From contig JBPCNH010000025.1 in assembly GCA_051001455.1 (NCBI GenBank), forward strand, positions 1-36,226: a stretch of 36,226 nucleotides of DNA, in the 5' to 3' direction. The notes beneath the pieces were generated by a model. The model did not search any database. It had not been told where the DNA came from and saw nothing but the letters and a program-made list of their open reading frames with translations. This document shows, one piece after another, positions 30,501 through 36,226 of the stretch; the stretch's first letter is position 1, and each line of letters starts with the position of its first letter. The DNA comes from JBPCNH01 sp051001455 (GTDB taxonomy: Bacteria; Actinomycetota; CADDZG01; WHSQ01). The position numbers were made by a program, and so were the translations under genes.

Positions 30501-31691
30501 GTGATCCTCATATCGGGTGGGCTTCTCGCGCTCCCTTCTTCGCTCTCGCGCCTCACGGCGGGGAACGGCGTGGCCTTGGCTCAACCCCTTCCCACGCCGA
30601 CGATCCCAGACCTCCTCGGTGAGGATGATCCTTCTCCGAGCCCCAGCCCGACCAAGGAACCCAGTGGTGGTGGTTCGGGCGGCTCCGGCGGTTCGGGTGG
30701 TTCCGGCGGCACCGGCTCGGAAGAAAAGAAGTCCGGCGGCGGTAACCAGGCGGGTTCTCCTAAGAAGCAAGGCGGAGGCAAGGGCAAAGGTCGCGGCAAC
30801 AACTCCAAGACGGAGACACCTCCCGACTTCAGCAACTACACCCCCGGCGGCTCGTTCACGACGGACAGATTGGTCACGATCGCCGCTCACCTGCGTTCGC
30901 TCGGGATGTCCAAGGACGAGGCGGACCGCACCGTGTTCCCGCCCTTCATCGTTGCCGGACAGGCCGGTTGGACCAACACCTGGGGCGCGCCGCGCTACGG
31001 CCCCGGCCCGATCGTGCGTACCCATGAGGGTCAAGACGTGTTCTGTAAGTACGGCGACCCCGTCCTTGCCCCACAGCCGGGTACCGTCAGCTACAGCGGC
31101 GGCGGCCTCGGTGGCATCACGGCACGGGTCCACACCTCAGACAGCTCTTACTGGTACCTCACTCACCTGAGCGACACCAACAAGGCCGTCTACCCACCAG
31201 GAAGCCAGGTCGGTGTCGGAGACATCATCGGGTTCTGCGGTAACTCCGGTAACGCGATCACAACCCCACCCCACGTCCACTTCGGGTGGTACGTGAAGGG
31301 GCAGGCGAAAGATCCTCAGAACATGCTCGAGCAGTGGCTGCGGACGGCCGAGCGCGGGGTGAACCTCCAGGTGGCTACGGCTGCCGAGGAGCGAGTGAAG
31401 AACGTCGATCGTCTGACCGTTGCCCGCCGCTTCGGGGATTCCTTCACTCCCAGCATGGACGAGTTGAAGGTCTCAGGAGAATCGCTGTGGGCCTCGGGTT
31501 CGTCTCCCATGACCGGGACCTTCGGTCTGGCCGAAGCCGCCCTTCAGGCCGCTATGACCCAGACGCCGTCTCCAGAGTCGGATTCAGGAACTCCGGAGGA
31601 TCTTCACGATCACGAGTCGGAAGAGGTCGAGGCGCGTCCGGTGCAGCCTGAAGGCTTCATCGACAACCTGGAGCACGAAGAGTCCGACTGA
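30501..31691 (+). CDS. Secreted M23 (LytM-type) peptidase
   Basis: A zinc-dependent cell-wall endopeptidase fold is encoded, with the M23 motif set THEGQDVF (first His and Asp), YLTHLS and PPHVHFG all present, so it is probably catalytically active on peptidoglycan. From GTG 30501 the protein has 396 residues: a hydrophobic segment ending near VALAQPLP, a Gly/Ser-rich linker (about residues 54-100) and the peptidase domain (about 150-280). An acidic C-terminal tail follows. From GTG the signal peptide has no basic n-region. The same frame runs upstream to ATC 30462, which adds ISFIKRAGSIGLA and lies 7 bases after GAGGGGGAG, so translation may start at a non-standard ATC. Confidence 0.85.
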   Translation: MILISGGLLALPSSLSRLTAGNGVALAQPLPTPTIPDLLGEDDPSPSPSPTKEPSGGGSGGSGGSGGSGGTGSEEKKSGGGNQAGSPKKQGGGKGKGRGNNSKTETPPDFSNYTPGGSFTTDRLVTIAAHLRSLGMSKDEADRTVFPPFIVAGQAGWTNTWGAPRYGPGPIVRTHEGQDVFCKYGDPVLAPQPGTVSYSGGGLGGITARVHTSDSSYWYLTHLSDTNKAVYPPGSQVGVGDIIGFCGNSGNAITTPPHVHFGWYVKGQAKDPQNMLEQWLRTAERGVNLQVATAAEERVKNVDRLTVARRFGDSFTPSMDELKVSGESLWASGSSPMTGTFGLAEAALQAAMTQTPSPESDSGTPEDLHDHESEEVEARPVQPEGFIDNLEHEESD

Positions 31692-31905
31692 CCGTCTGGT
31701 CGCCCGAATCGCGTCGCGAGAACCCGGGATCCAGCTCACTCTGCACGTATCCGATGGACCCTGCCTTGATCGGCCGATCCTTCCCGGAAGGACGGTTCAC
31801 TCTGATGCGTTGAACGATCGGGCGAGTGCCCGCGACGGAATCCCCCAGGCGATGTATCGAATATCCTGCGGGACGGCCCGAGCGAGTTCCTCGACCGAGC
31901 CGAAC
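31692..31905. other. Intergenic region without recognised gene
   Basis: These 214 bases lie between the peptidase gene and tRNA-Tyr. Several short frames exist on both strands, but none shows recognisable protein features. A small inverted repeat (TCCTTCCCGGAAGGA) lies near 31781-31795. The promoter of the tRNA gene should be here; TATCGA and GAATAT near 31855-31865 are possible -10 boxes, without a convincing -35. Confidence 0.3.
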
Positions 31906-31987
31906 GGCGGGATGCCCGAGTGGCCAAAGGGAGCGGTCTGTAAAATCGCCGGCGAAGCCTTCAGAGGTTCGAATCCTCTTCCCGCCA
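31906..31987 (+). tRNA. tRNA-Tyr (anticodon GTA)
   Basis: This is a class II tRNA of 82 bases. The acceptor stem GGCGGGA (31906-31912) pairs with TCCCGCC (31980-31986), followed by discriminator A. The D arm is CCCGAGTGGCCAAAGGG. The anticodon stem GCGGT/ATCGC (31933-31937 and 31945-31949, one G-T pair) holds loop CTGTAAA with GTA at 31940-31942. A long variable arm follows, then the T arm AGAGGTTCGAATCCTCT. The terminal CCA is not fully encoded (ACT follows the stem). Confidence 0.95.
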
Positions 31988-31993
31988 CTGCTC

Positions 31994-32018
31994 GCCCCGG
32001 CACTACGAGTGCCGGGGC
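31994..32018 (+). terminator. Hairpin terminator after tRNA-Tyr
   Basis: GCCCCGGCACT (31994-32004) pairs perfectly with AGTGCCGGGGC (32008-32018) over an ACG loop. It is followed by the T-rich GTCTGTATCTTCT. It lies seven bases after the tRNA and 18 before the next start codon. Confidence 0.75.
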
Positions 32019-32036
32019 GTCTGTATCTTCTAGCTG

Positions 32037-32603
32037 ATGGAACTCAGGTCGGCGGCGTGCAGTATCAGGCCGTTGGTGCTCTCGGACGTAGACGCTCTCC
32101 TCGATCTACGGATCCGTAACCGGGAACTGTTCACCCGCTACGAGCCTCGGCGCGCCGACCCGGAAGACGGGTTCACCCGTTCCTCTCTGGAAGCGATGGT
32201 GATCGCCAACGAGCAGGCGTGGATCGGGGACCATACCTACGCGTTCGGCATCTTCCACGACGGGGAGTTGGCCGGGCGCGTGTCGCTCACGAACATCGTC
32301 AGGGCGGCGTGGTTGAGCTCTACGATCGGCTATTACGTGGACGAAGGCCTGTCCGGCCGGAACCTGGCGACCGAGGCGGTCAAGCTCGCGGTTGATTTCG
32401 CCTTCGCTCACGCGCACCTTCACCGGGTGCAGGCTGCAGTGATGCCTCGCAACAAGGCCTCCATCCGGGTATGCGAGAAGGCCGGCTTCGTCTACGAGGG
32501 ACTAGCACGCTATTACCTCCAGATCGACGGCCGCTGGGAGGACCACGCGATCTACTCGATCACCCCCGAGCTCCTCCCCGGCGCGCCCCCACCCGCGTTT
32601 TGA
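32037..32603 (+). CDS. GNAT family N-acetyltransferase, RimJ/RimL-like
   Basis: This 188-residue acetyltransferase is of the type that modifies N-terminal amino groups of ribosomal or other proteins. Typical elements are IRPLVLSDVDALLDLR at the start, GYYVDEGLSGRNLATEAVKL as the acetyl-CoA loop region, and the late motif VMPRNKASIRVCEKAGF. The start ATG 32037 lies 18 bases after the tRNA terminator stem with no clear ribosome binding site. The target substrate cannot be deduced. Confidence 0.85.
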   Translation: MELRSAACSIRPLVLSDVDALLDLRIRNRELFTRYEPRRADPEDGFTRSSLEAMVIANEQAWIGDHTYAFGIFHDGELAGRVSLTNIVRAAWLSSTIGYYVDEGLSGRNLATEAVKLAVDFAFAHAHLHRVQAAVMPRNKASIRVCEKAGFVYEGLARYYLQIDGRWEDHAIYSITPELLPGAPPPAF

Positions 32604-32662
32604 GCCCGCGCGGACGTCTGGGAGCGATGAACGCCGCGGGAATGTACGGCGGGGCGTAAAGG

Positions 32663-32691
32663 TTGTAGGGTGAGAGCAACAGCAATAGAAC
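32663..32691 (+). promoter_or_regulatory. Candidate promoter of the cold-shock gene
   Basis: TTGTAG (32663-32668) and TAGAAC (32686-32691) are separated by exactly 17 bases. Transcription would start near 32698, giving a leader of about 55 bases that contains the hairpin sequestering the ribosome binding site. Confidence 0.45.
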
Positions 32692-32711
32692 ACGACATCG
32701 GTTGGCAATGC

Positions 32712-32745
32712 CCTCCTTTAGCGAGTTCGTTAGGCAACAAGGAGG
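32712..32745 (+). promoter_or_regulatory. Leader hairpin sequestering the csp ribosome binding site
   Basis: CCTCCTT (32712-32718) is fully complementary to the Shine-Dalgarno sequence AAGGAGG (32739-32745), which lies 6 bases before the ATG at 32752. The 20-base loop is unpaired or weakly paired. In this form the ribosome binding site would be closed. Cold-shock genes are known to be controlled by temperature-dependent leader structures, so a switch is plausible but unproven. Confidence 0.5.
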
Positions 32746-32751
32746 TGTTAC

Positions 32752-32955
32752 ATGGCAACCGGTACCGTTAAGTGGTTCAACGAGGCCAAAGGATTTGGCT
32801 TCATCACTCCGGAGGACGGTTCGAAGGATCTCTTCGTTCACTTCTCCAACATCGCGTCCGACGGGTTCAAGACTCTTCCCGACGGAGCGAATGTCACTTT
32901 CGAAGCACGTGAGGGACAGAAAGGTCCCGAGGCCGTAAACGTCGTAGTGGCGTAG
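32752..32955 (+). CDS. Cold-shock protein (CspA family)
   Basis: This 67-residue single cold-shock domain has the two RNA-binding motifs KGFGFI (RNP1) and DLFVHF (RNP2) and the typical start GTVKWFNEAK. It binds single-stranded nucleic acid and acts as an RNA chaperone. The perfect AAGGAGG six bases upstream indicates strong translation once exposed. A GNRA-loop terminator follows 20 bases downstream, so the gene is monocistronic. Confidence 0.97.
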   Translation: MATGTVKWFNEAKGFGFITPEDGSKDLFVHFSNIASDGFKTLPDGANVTFEAREGQKGPEAVNVVVA

Positions 32956-32975
32956 GTCTCATACCTGTTTCAAGC

Positions 32976-33003
32976 GAAAGGGGTCCCGCAAGGGGCCCCT
33001 TTC
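32976..33003 (+). terminator. Hairpin terminator after the cold-shock gene
   Basis: A 12-pair stem, GAAAGGGGTCCC (32976-32987) with GGGGCCCCTTTC (32992-33003), closes on a GCAA tetraloop of the stable GNRA class. One pair is T-G. No T-run follows, so termination may rely on the stem or on Rho. Confidence 0.7.
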
Positions 33004-33108
33004 CGCATGGTGCGCCCAGACGTCTTGAGGACGCCCGACCCCCGGGGCGGGGGGTCTACACCGCAGAGAAAGCTACGGCGCGCCGGGAGCCATCCACGGG
33101 GGAGGCTT

Positions 33109-33858
33109 TCAGAGCGCGGCGACGATCGCCGGGAGCGCCTCACCGATCGGGTCGCGTATCATCGCCGCCGCCAGGTCGTCATAAGGGGTCGGCTCGGCGT
33201 TGACGATCACGAGGCGCGCTCCACCCTGGACCGCGATCGCCGGCATGTACGACACCGGCGCTACCGTCAACGAGGTCCCGATCGCGAGGAACACATCGCT
33301 CGATTCGCTCGCTCGTCGCGCACGCTCCAGATCGGCGCGCACCAGGGATTGCCCGAAGGAGATCGTTGCCGATTTAAGGGTCCCCCCGCAGCTCTTGCAC
33401 GGAGGATCTTGCTCTCCCGCCGCTACCCGGGCGAGAGCCGCTTCCATCGGAGCGCGGTCGTCACATTCCATACACATGACCTCGCGGAGTGTGCCGTGGA
33501 TCTCCACGAGGATCTCAGAGCTCGTGCCCGCTGCCTGGTGCAGTCCGTCGATATTCTGGGTGACGAGTGCATGCAGGTGCCCTCGTCGCTCGAGGTCGGC
33601 CAGCGCGAGATGGCCGGGGCCGGGCTGTGCGCTCCATGCAGGATGCTCGGCCCGGCTCTTCCACGCGCGCCGTCTTATCTCGGGGTTGGCCATGTAGTTC
33701 TGCAGCGTGAAGAGCTTCTCGGCCGCGGGGTCTTTCGTCCACACTCCTTGCGGACCGCGGAAGTCGGGGATGCCCGAGTCCGTAGAGATCCCCGCGCCGG
33801 TCAGTACCGTCACGAAAGACGCCTCGCGTATCCACCCAGCGATCTCCGGCGCGCCCAT
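33109..33858 (-). CDS. Sir2 family NAD-dependent protein deacetylase
   Basis: This 249-residue sirtuin removes acyl groups from lysines using NAD+. The NAD-binding motifs TGAGISTDSGIPDFRG, TQNIDGLH and GTSLTVAPVS are intact, the catalytic His follows in EIHGTLREV, and the structural zinc site is C-x2-C (MCMECD) and C-x2-C (CKSCGG). Ala-Gly rather than Tyr/Arg determinants suggest a general deacetylase, though this is uncertain. The start ATG 33858 has TAGCAT six bases upstream and no ribosome binding site, so the transcript is probably leaderless. It is divergent from the ATP-grasp gene. Confidence 0.95.
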   Translation of the reverse strand: MGAPEIAGWIREASFVTVLTGAGISTDSGIPDFRGPQGVWTKDPAAEKLFTLQNYMANPEIRRRAWKSRAEHPAWSAQPGPGHLALADLERRGHLHALVTQNIDGLHQAAGTSSEILVEIHGTLREVMCMECDDRAPMEAALARVAAGEQDPPCKSCGGTLKSATISFGQSLVRADLERARRASESSDVFLAIGTSLTVAPVSYMPAIAVQGGARLVIVNAEPTPYDDLAAAMIRDPIGEALPAIVAAL

Positions 33859-33864
33859 GACCGG

Positions 33865-33870
33865 ATGCTA
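33865..33870 (-). promoter_or_regulatory. Leaderless -10 box of the sirtuin gene
   Basis: On the minus strand this reads TAGCAT, ending exactly 6 bases before the ATG at 33858, the spacing expected if transcription starts on the A of the start codon. The -35 region (TTCCGG, 17 bases upstream) is poor. Confidence 0.5.
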
Positions 33871-33891
33871 GCCTCAGCGTCGCGCCGCCGG

Positions 33892-33916
33892 AAAAAAAGC
33901 GGCACCCACCGGGTGC
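33892..33916 (-). terminator. Intrinsic terminator between divergent genes
   Basis: On the minus strand GCACCC-GGT-GGGTGC (33916-33902) is followed after three bases by seven T (33898-33892), the classic intrinsic terminator form. On the plus strand the same stem is followed by TTGTTT. It sits upstream of the sirtuin -10 box, so it would block antisense read-through from the ATP-grasp region before the sirtuin promoter. Confidence 0.6.
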
Positions 33917-33990
33917 TTGTTTCGCTCTTCGACCGGCCCGATCCGCAGCGGGGCGACCCAGCACGCAGCCGGTCGCAGCGGCGCGCCGTT

Positions 33991-33996
33991 TACTGT
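33991..33996 (+). promoter_or_regulatory. Leaderless -10 box of the ATP-grasp gene
   Basis: TACTGT ends exactly 6 bases before ATG 34003, fitting a leaderless transcript. There is no ribosome binding site in front of the ATG. No clear -35 box is evident. Confidence 0.5.
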
Positions 33997-34002
33997 GACT
34001 CG

Positions 34003-35478
34003 ATGCCCCATGACCGCAGCTTCGACGACATGCAGGCGAGCCTTGCCGATCTGCTCGGTCCGGGCAGCGCGTCCGACCTCGAGAGCGGAACGCTCGTCGT
34101 GCTGCCCTCGCTCACCTTCCCAGAAGCCGAGCTGCGCAAGATCATCGGGATCCAGTACTACGAGGAGCGACTTCTCTTCCTGCTGCTGATGCTCAAGCGT
34201 TCCGATGTTCGCATCGTGTACGTGACCTCGCTGCGAGTGGAAGAGCAGATCGTCGATTACTACCTGCGGTTCACACCGGACGAGGCCAAAGCAGGGGACC
34301 GTCTCTATCTCGTCGCGTTGTGGGATCAACGCCCCATCGCTCTCAGCAGCAAGCTGCTCGAGAGTCCCGAAGCGCTCGAGCGTCTGAGCGCCCTCGGCGG
34401 CGACGACGCCTGCATGCTCGCGTTCAACGTGACCGACCTCGAGCGTCGTATCTCTGAGCTCACTCAGATCCCGCTCTACGGGTGCCATCCCGATCTCGTG
34501 TCGCTCGGTTCCAAATCGGGCGCGCGGCAACTCGCACAGGCGGCGGGAGTCTCGGTCCTGTCCGGGGCCGAGGATCTGCATTCGCTGAGCGAGATCGAGG
34601 CTGCCATCGCCGATATCCGCACGGCCTCCCCGGCTGCGAGCGCGGTCGTGATCAAGCTGAACGATGGATTCTCGGGGCAAGGTAACGCGGTCATCCAGTT
34701 GGACGACGTCACGTCTCCGCTCGACAGATCTCCGACGTCGTTCTGTGCGACGGAGGAGTCGTGGCCGTCGTTCAAGGAGAAGATCGCAGCGGGCGGCGCG
34801 ATCGTAGAGGAACTGTTGAGGGCTCGCGGGCTCGTTTCGCCGAGCGTGCAGATGAGGGTCGCGCCGGACCGCTCCTTCGAGATCATCTCGACCCACGATC
34901 AGATCCTCGGCGGACCCGACGACCAGGTCTACCTCGGCTGTCGTTTCCCGGCCGACAGTCGTTACCGGCTGGCGATCCAGGACGAGGGCGTGAAGATCGC
35001 ACGCATCCTCGCGGACAAAGGCGTTATGGGCAGCTTCGCGGTCGACTTTCTGATCGGTCCCGGCGCGCCGGACAATGACGGAGAAGCAAAACAGCAGATC
35101 TACCTGAGCGAGATCAATCTGCGACTGGGTGGCACGACGCACCCGTTCCTCATGGCCGAGTTCGCTACGGGAGGCACTTACGACCCTGCGACCGGAGACC
35201 TGATGGCGAACGGCGCGCCGAAGTTCTACATCGCCACAGACAACCTGAAGTCCGACGCGTACATCGGCCTCTTGCCCGAGCAGGTCATCGCCGCGCTCGA
35301 CGAGGCGGGATTGGGCTTCGACCCGATGACCGCGACCGGCACTGCATTGCATCTGCTCGGCGCGCTGAAGCGCTTCGGCAAGATCGGCATGACCTGCATC
35401 GCCGATTCCCCGGAAGAGGCAGAGAAGCTCTATGACATGACGCTCGAGGTCATCGACGCCCTGCTCCCCATTCCGTAA
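34003..35478 (+). CDS. ATP-grasp ligase, PGM1-related (peptide ligase-like)
   Basis: This 491-residue protein is of the group annotated as peptide ligase PGM1-related: a pre-ATP-grasp domain (residues about 25-160, beginning VVLPSLTFPEAELRKIIG and containing YYEERLLFLLLMLKR), then an ATP-grasp core (about 165-390) and a C-terminal domain. ATP-binding features are VVIKLNDGFSGQGN, IVEELL and the metal-ligand region SFAVDFLI with LSEINLRLGGTTHPF. Such enzymes join a carboxylate to an amine with ATP. PGM1 makes the peptide pheganomycin, but orphan genes like this one, with no biosynthetic cluster nearby, have unknown substrates. The frame stays open upstream to 33007, which is antisense shadow of the sirtuin gene. 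The start is ATG 34003. Confidence 0.85.
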   Translation: MPHDRSFDDMQASLADLLGPGSASDLESGTLVVLPSLTFPEAELRKIIGIQYYEERLLFLLLMLKRSDVRIVYVTSLRVEEQIVDYYLRFTPDEAKAGDRLYLVALWDQRPIALSSKLLESPEALERLSALGGDDACMLAFNVTDLERRISELTQIPLYGCHPDLVSLGSKSGARQLAQAAGVSVLSGAEDLHSLSEIEAAIADIRTASPAASAVVIKLNDGFSGQGNAVIQLDDVTSPLDRSPTSFCATEESWPSFKEKIAAGGAIVEELLRARGLVSPSVQMRVAPDRSFEIISTHDQILGGPDDQVYLGCRFPADSRYRLAIQDEGVKIARILADKGVMGSFAVDFLIGPGAPDNDGEAKQQIYLSEINLRLGGTTHPFLMAEFATGGTYDPATGDLMANGAPKFYIATDNLKSDAYIGLLPEQVIAALDEAGLGFDPMTATGTALHLLGALKRFGKIGMTCIADSPEEAEKLYDMTLEVIDALLPIP

Positions 35479-35515
35479 CCCGGGGCTCGTCCTCGACCAG
35501 GGGTCCGAGACCGGG
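35479..35515 (+). terminator. Hairpin after the ATP-grasp gene
   Basis: CCCGG (35479-35483) pairs with CCGGG (35511-35515) and CTCG (35486-35489) with CGAG (35506-35509). It begins at the base after the stop codon. There is no T-run. It is probably part of the convergent termination zone with the following palindrome. Confidence 0.45.
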
Positions 35516-35518
35516 AGG

Positions 35519-35547
35519 GTATCGTTGCCCAACGACGTCAACGATAC
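35519..35547. terminator. Palindrome between convergent genes
   Basis: GTATCGTTG (35519-35527) is the perfect reverse complement of CAACGATAC (35539-35547), with 11 bases between. Within it CGTTG (35523-35527) can also pair with CAACG at 35530-35534, giving two mutually exclusive hairpins. It directly abuts the stop codon of the minus-strand nucleotidyltransferase gene, consistent with a bidirectional terminator. Confidence 0.55.
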
Positions 35548-36048
35548 TTAACTCTCCTCGAGATATCGCTCGATGGTGAGAAGGTGCTCTAGGTCCTTGG
35601 GACGGCCGGCGGCTCGCTTCGAGCTCACGAGATCCTCCACAGAGATCACCGGGATCCCCACTCCATCGTCTTCGATGATGGTGGCGCGCAGGGCGAGGTC
35701 GTCGTAGCCTGCGGTTCCCTCGGGTTTAAAGAGGATGTCAAGTGGTCCGAATTTCGTCGTAAGAGTCAGCGATTGGATGTTGTCGAAGGTGTGCTCGTCG
35801 AGCGGGATCGAAACGATCTCGGACGGGTCCGGCAGCCGAAGGGTCGCCTCCATATCTTTCAGCGCCTCGGCTAGGCGCCGTCTGTTTTCCTTGCTTGGTC
35901 CCGGAGTGATGTCGACATCGAGCGTTCGAGGAAGTGGGATTCCTCGAAGAAGGCCGGCCAATGCCCCGATCACAACGAACTCAACCCGGTGGAACCCCAG
36001 GGTCCTGACGATCGAGGCAATGTCCGGAGGCCGCTCGGCACCCGTCAT
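35548..36048 (-). CDS. Nucleotidyltransferase-fold protein (AbiEii/MNT-like)
   Basis: This 166-residue protein has the minimal nucleotidyltransferase pattern: GALAGLLRGIPLPRTLDVDI, with the metal-binding Asp-x-Asp, and a third Asp in FGPLDILFKPEG. Near the end it has LVSSKRAAGRPKDLEHLL, as in AbiEii and related families where the segment supports the fold. Such proteins are found as toxins (nucleotide addition to tRNA) or as stand-alone enzymes. The start ATG 36048 overlaps the stop of the upstream gene by four bases (ATGA), implying translational coupling in a two-gene unit. No function is established from the sequence alone. Confidence 0.8.
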   Translation of the reverse strand: MTGAERPPDIASIVRTLGFHRVEFVVIGALAGLLRGIPLPRTLDVDITPGPSKENRRRLAEALKDMEATLRLPDPSEIVSIPLDEHTFDNIQSLTLTTKFGPLDILFKPEGTAGYDDLALRATIIEDDGVGIPVISVEDLVSSKRAAGRPKDLEHLLTIERYLEES

Positions 36049-36226
36049 GGCTTCGCCCCTGTCGCGCCTTCTCGGGCTTTGGCCACTGGTGCACGTTTTC
36101 GGACCTTCGCCCGAGCGATCCGCTGCCGATCGTCCTCACGGATCTTGTCCAGGACGGCTGCCGGAAGCCGCTCTTCGTAAGCGCGGATCCAATCGTCGTG
36201 GTGGTCAGCTGGTTCGAGCCGAAACC
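36045..36226 (-). CDS. Small basic protein, partial (N-terminus beyond window)
   Basis: The last 59 residues of a gene entering from beyond the right edge are visible. The sequence is charged: it begins in FRLEPADHHDDWIRAYEERL, then has a helical basic stretch around RQRIARAKVRKRAP, and ends in EGATGAKP. The stop codon (36045-36047) overlaps the start of the nucleotidyltransferase gene. I do not recognise the family. By position it could be the partner or antitoxin of the nucleotidyltransferase, but that is inference. Confidence 0.6.
   Translation of the reverse strand, partial: FRLEPADHHDDWIRAYEERLPAAVLDKIREDDRQRIARAKVRKRAPVAKAREGATGAKP

Noticed and set aside
33007..34002. A long N-terminal domain on the ATP-grasp protein
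   Set aside because: This part is antisense to the sirtuin gene and Arg-rich; the family's own N-terminus begins just after ATG 34003.

Overview
The window is high-GC bacterial chromosome, most likely from an Actinomycetota member (class unresolved). The reasons are: a menaquinone-reductase-like flavoprotein gene heading a nuo operon, frequent GTG/TTG starts with 1-14 base gene overlaps, a Rex-type operator, several genes with promoter -10 boxes placed for leaderless transcription, and a PGM1-like ATP-grasp ligase. Nothing looks like phage, plasmid or a classical IS element.

Layout. (1) 1-360: two copies of a hairpin repeat, then a probable promoter overlapping or abutting a near-perfect Rex (NADH-sensing repressor) operator. 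(2) 361-16779: one tightly packed operon with a geranylgeranyl-reductase-family gene followed by a full 14-subunit complex I, nuoA-nuoN, closed by a very strong terminator. (3) 16838-17515: a small membrane protein on the minus strand. (4) 17765-29135: a second complex I operon in the order A-B-C-D-H-I-J-K-L-M-N, with no NADH-dehydrogenase module (NuoE, F, G). Where EFG would sit there is a 306-base repeat island carrying a third copy of the hairpin repeat. Its NuoI has a 370-residue disordered tail with two copies of a helical motif, and its NuoD has Trp in place of the usual quinone-binding Tyr. (5) 29174-36226: housekeeping and accessory genes: a sugar nucleotidyltransferase, a secreted M23 peptidase, tRNA-Tyr, a GNAT acetyltransferase, a cold-shock protein, a sirtuin, a PGM1-like ATP-grasp ligase, and a nucleotidyltransferase with a partial upstream partner.

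How it fits together. Operon 1 should encode an NADH:menaquinone oxidoreductase whose expression follows the NADH/NAD+ ratio through Rex, co-expressed with an enzyme that may saturate the menaquinone tail. Operon 2 should encode a proton-pumping complex with the same membrane arm but another electron donor (ferredoxin is the usual proposal for 11-subunit enzymes). The altered NuoD pocket and the long NuoI tail suggest this second complex is specialised in both donor docking and quinone handling. I see no comparable Rex site in front of operon 2, so the two complexes are probably regulated differently.

The best candidates for undescribed biology are the tailed NuoI2 and Trp-substituted NuoD2 of the second complex, the covarying hairpin repeat family, and the strong excess of the palindrome GGCGCGCC.
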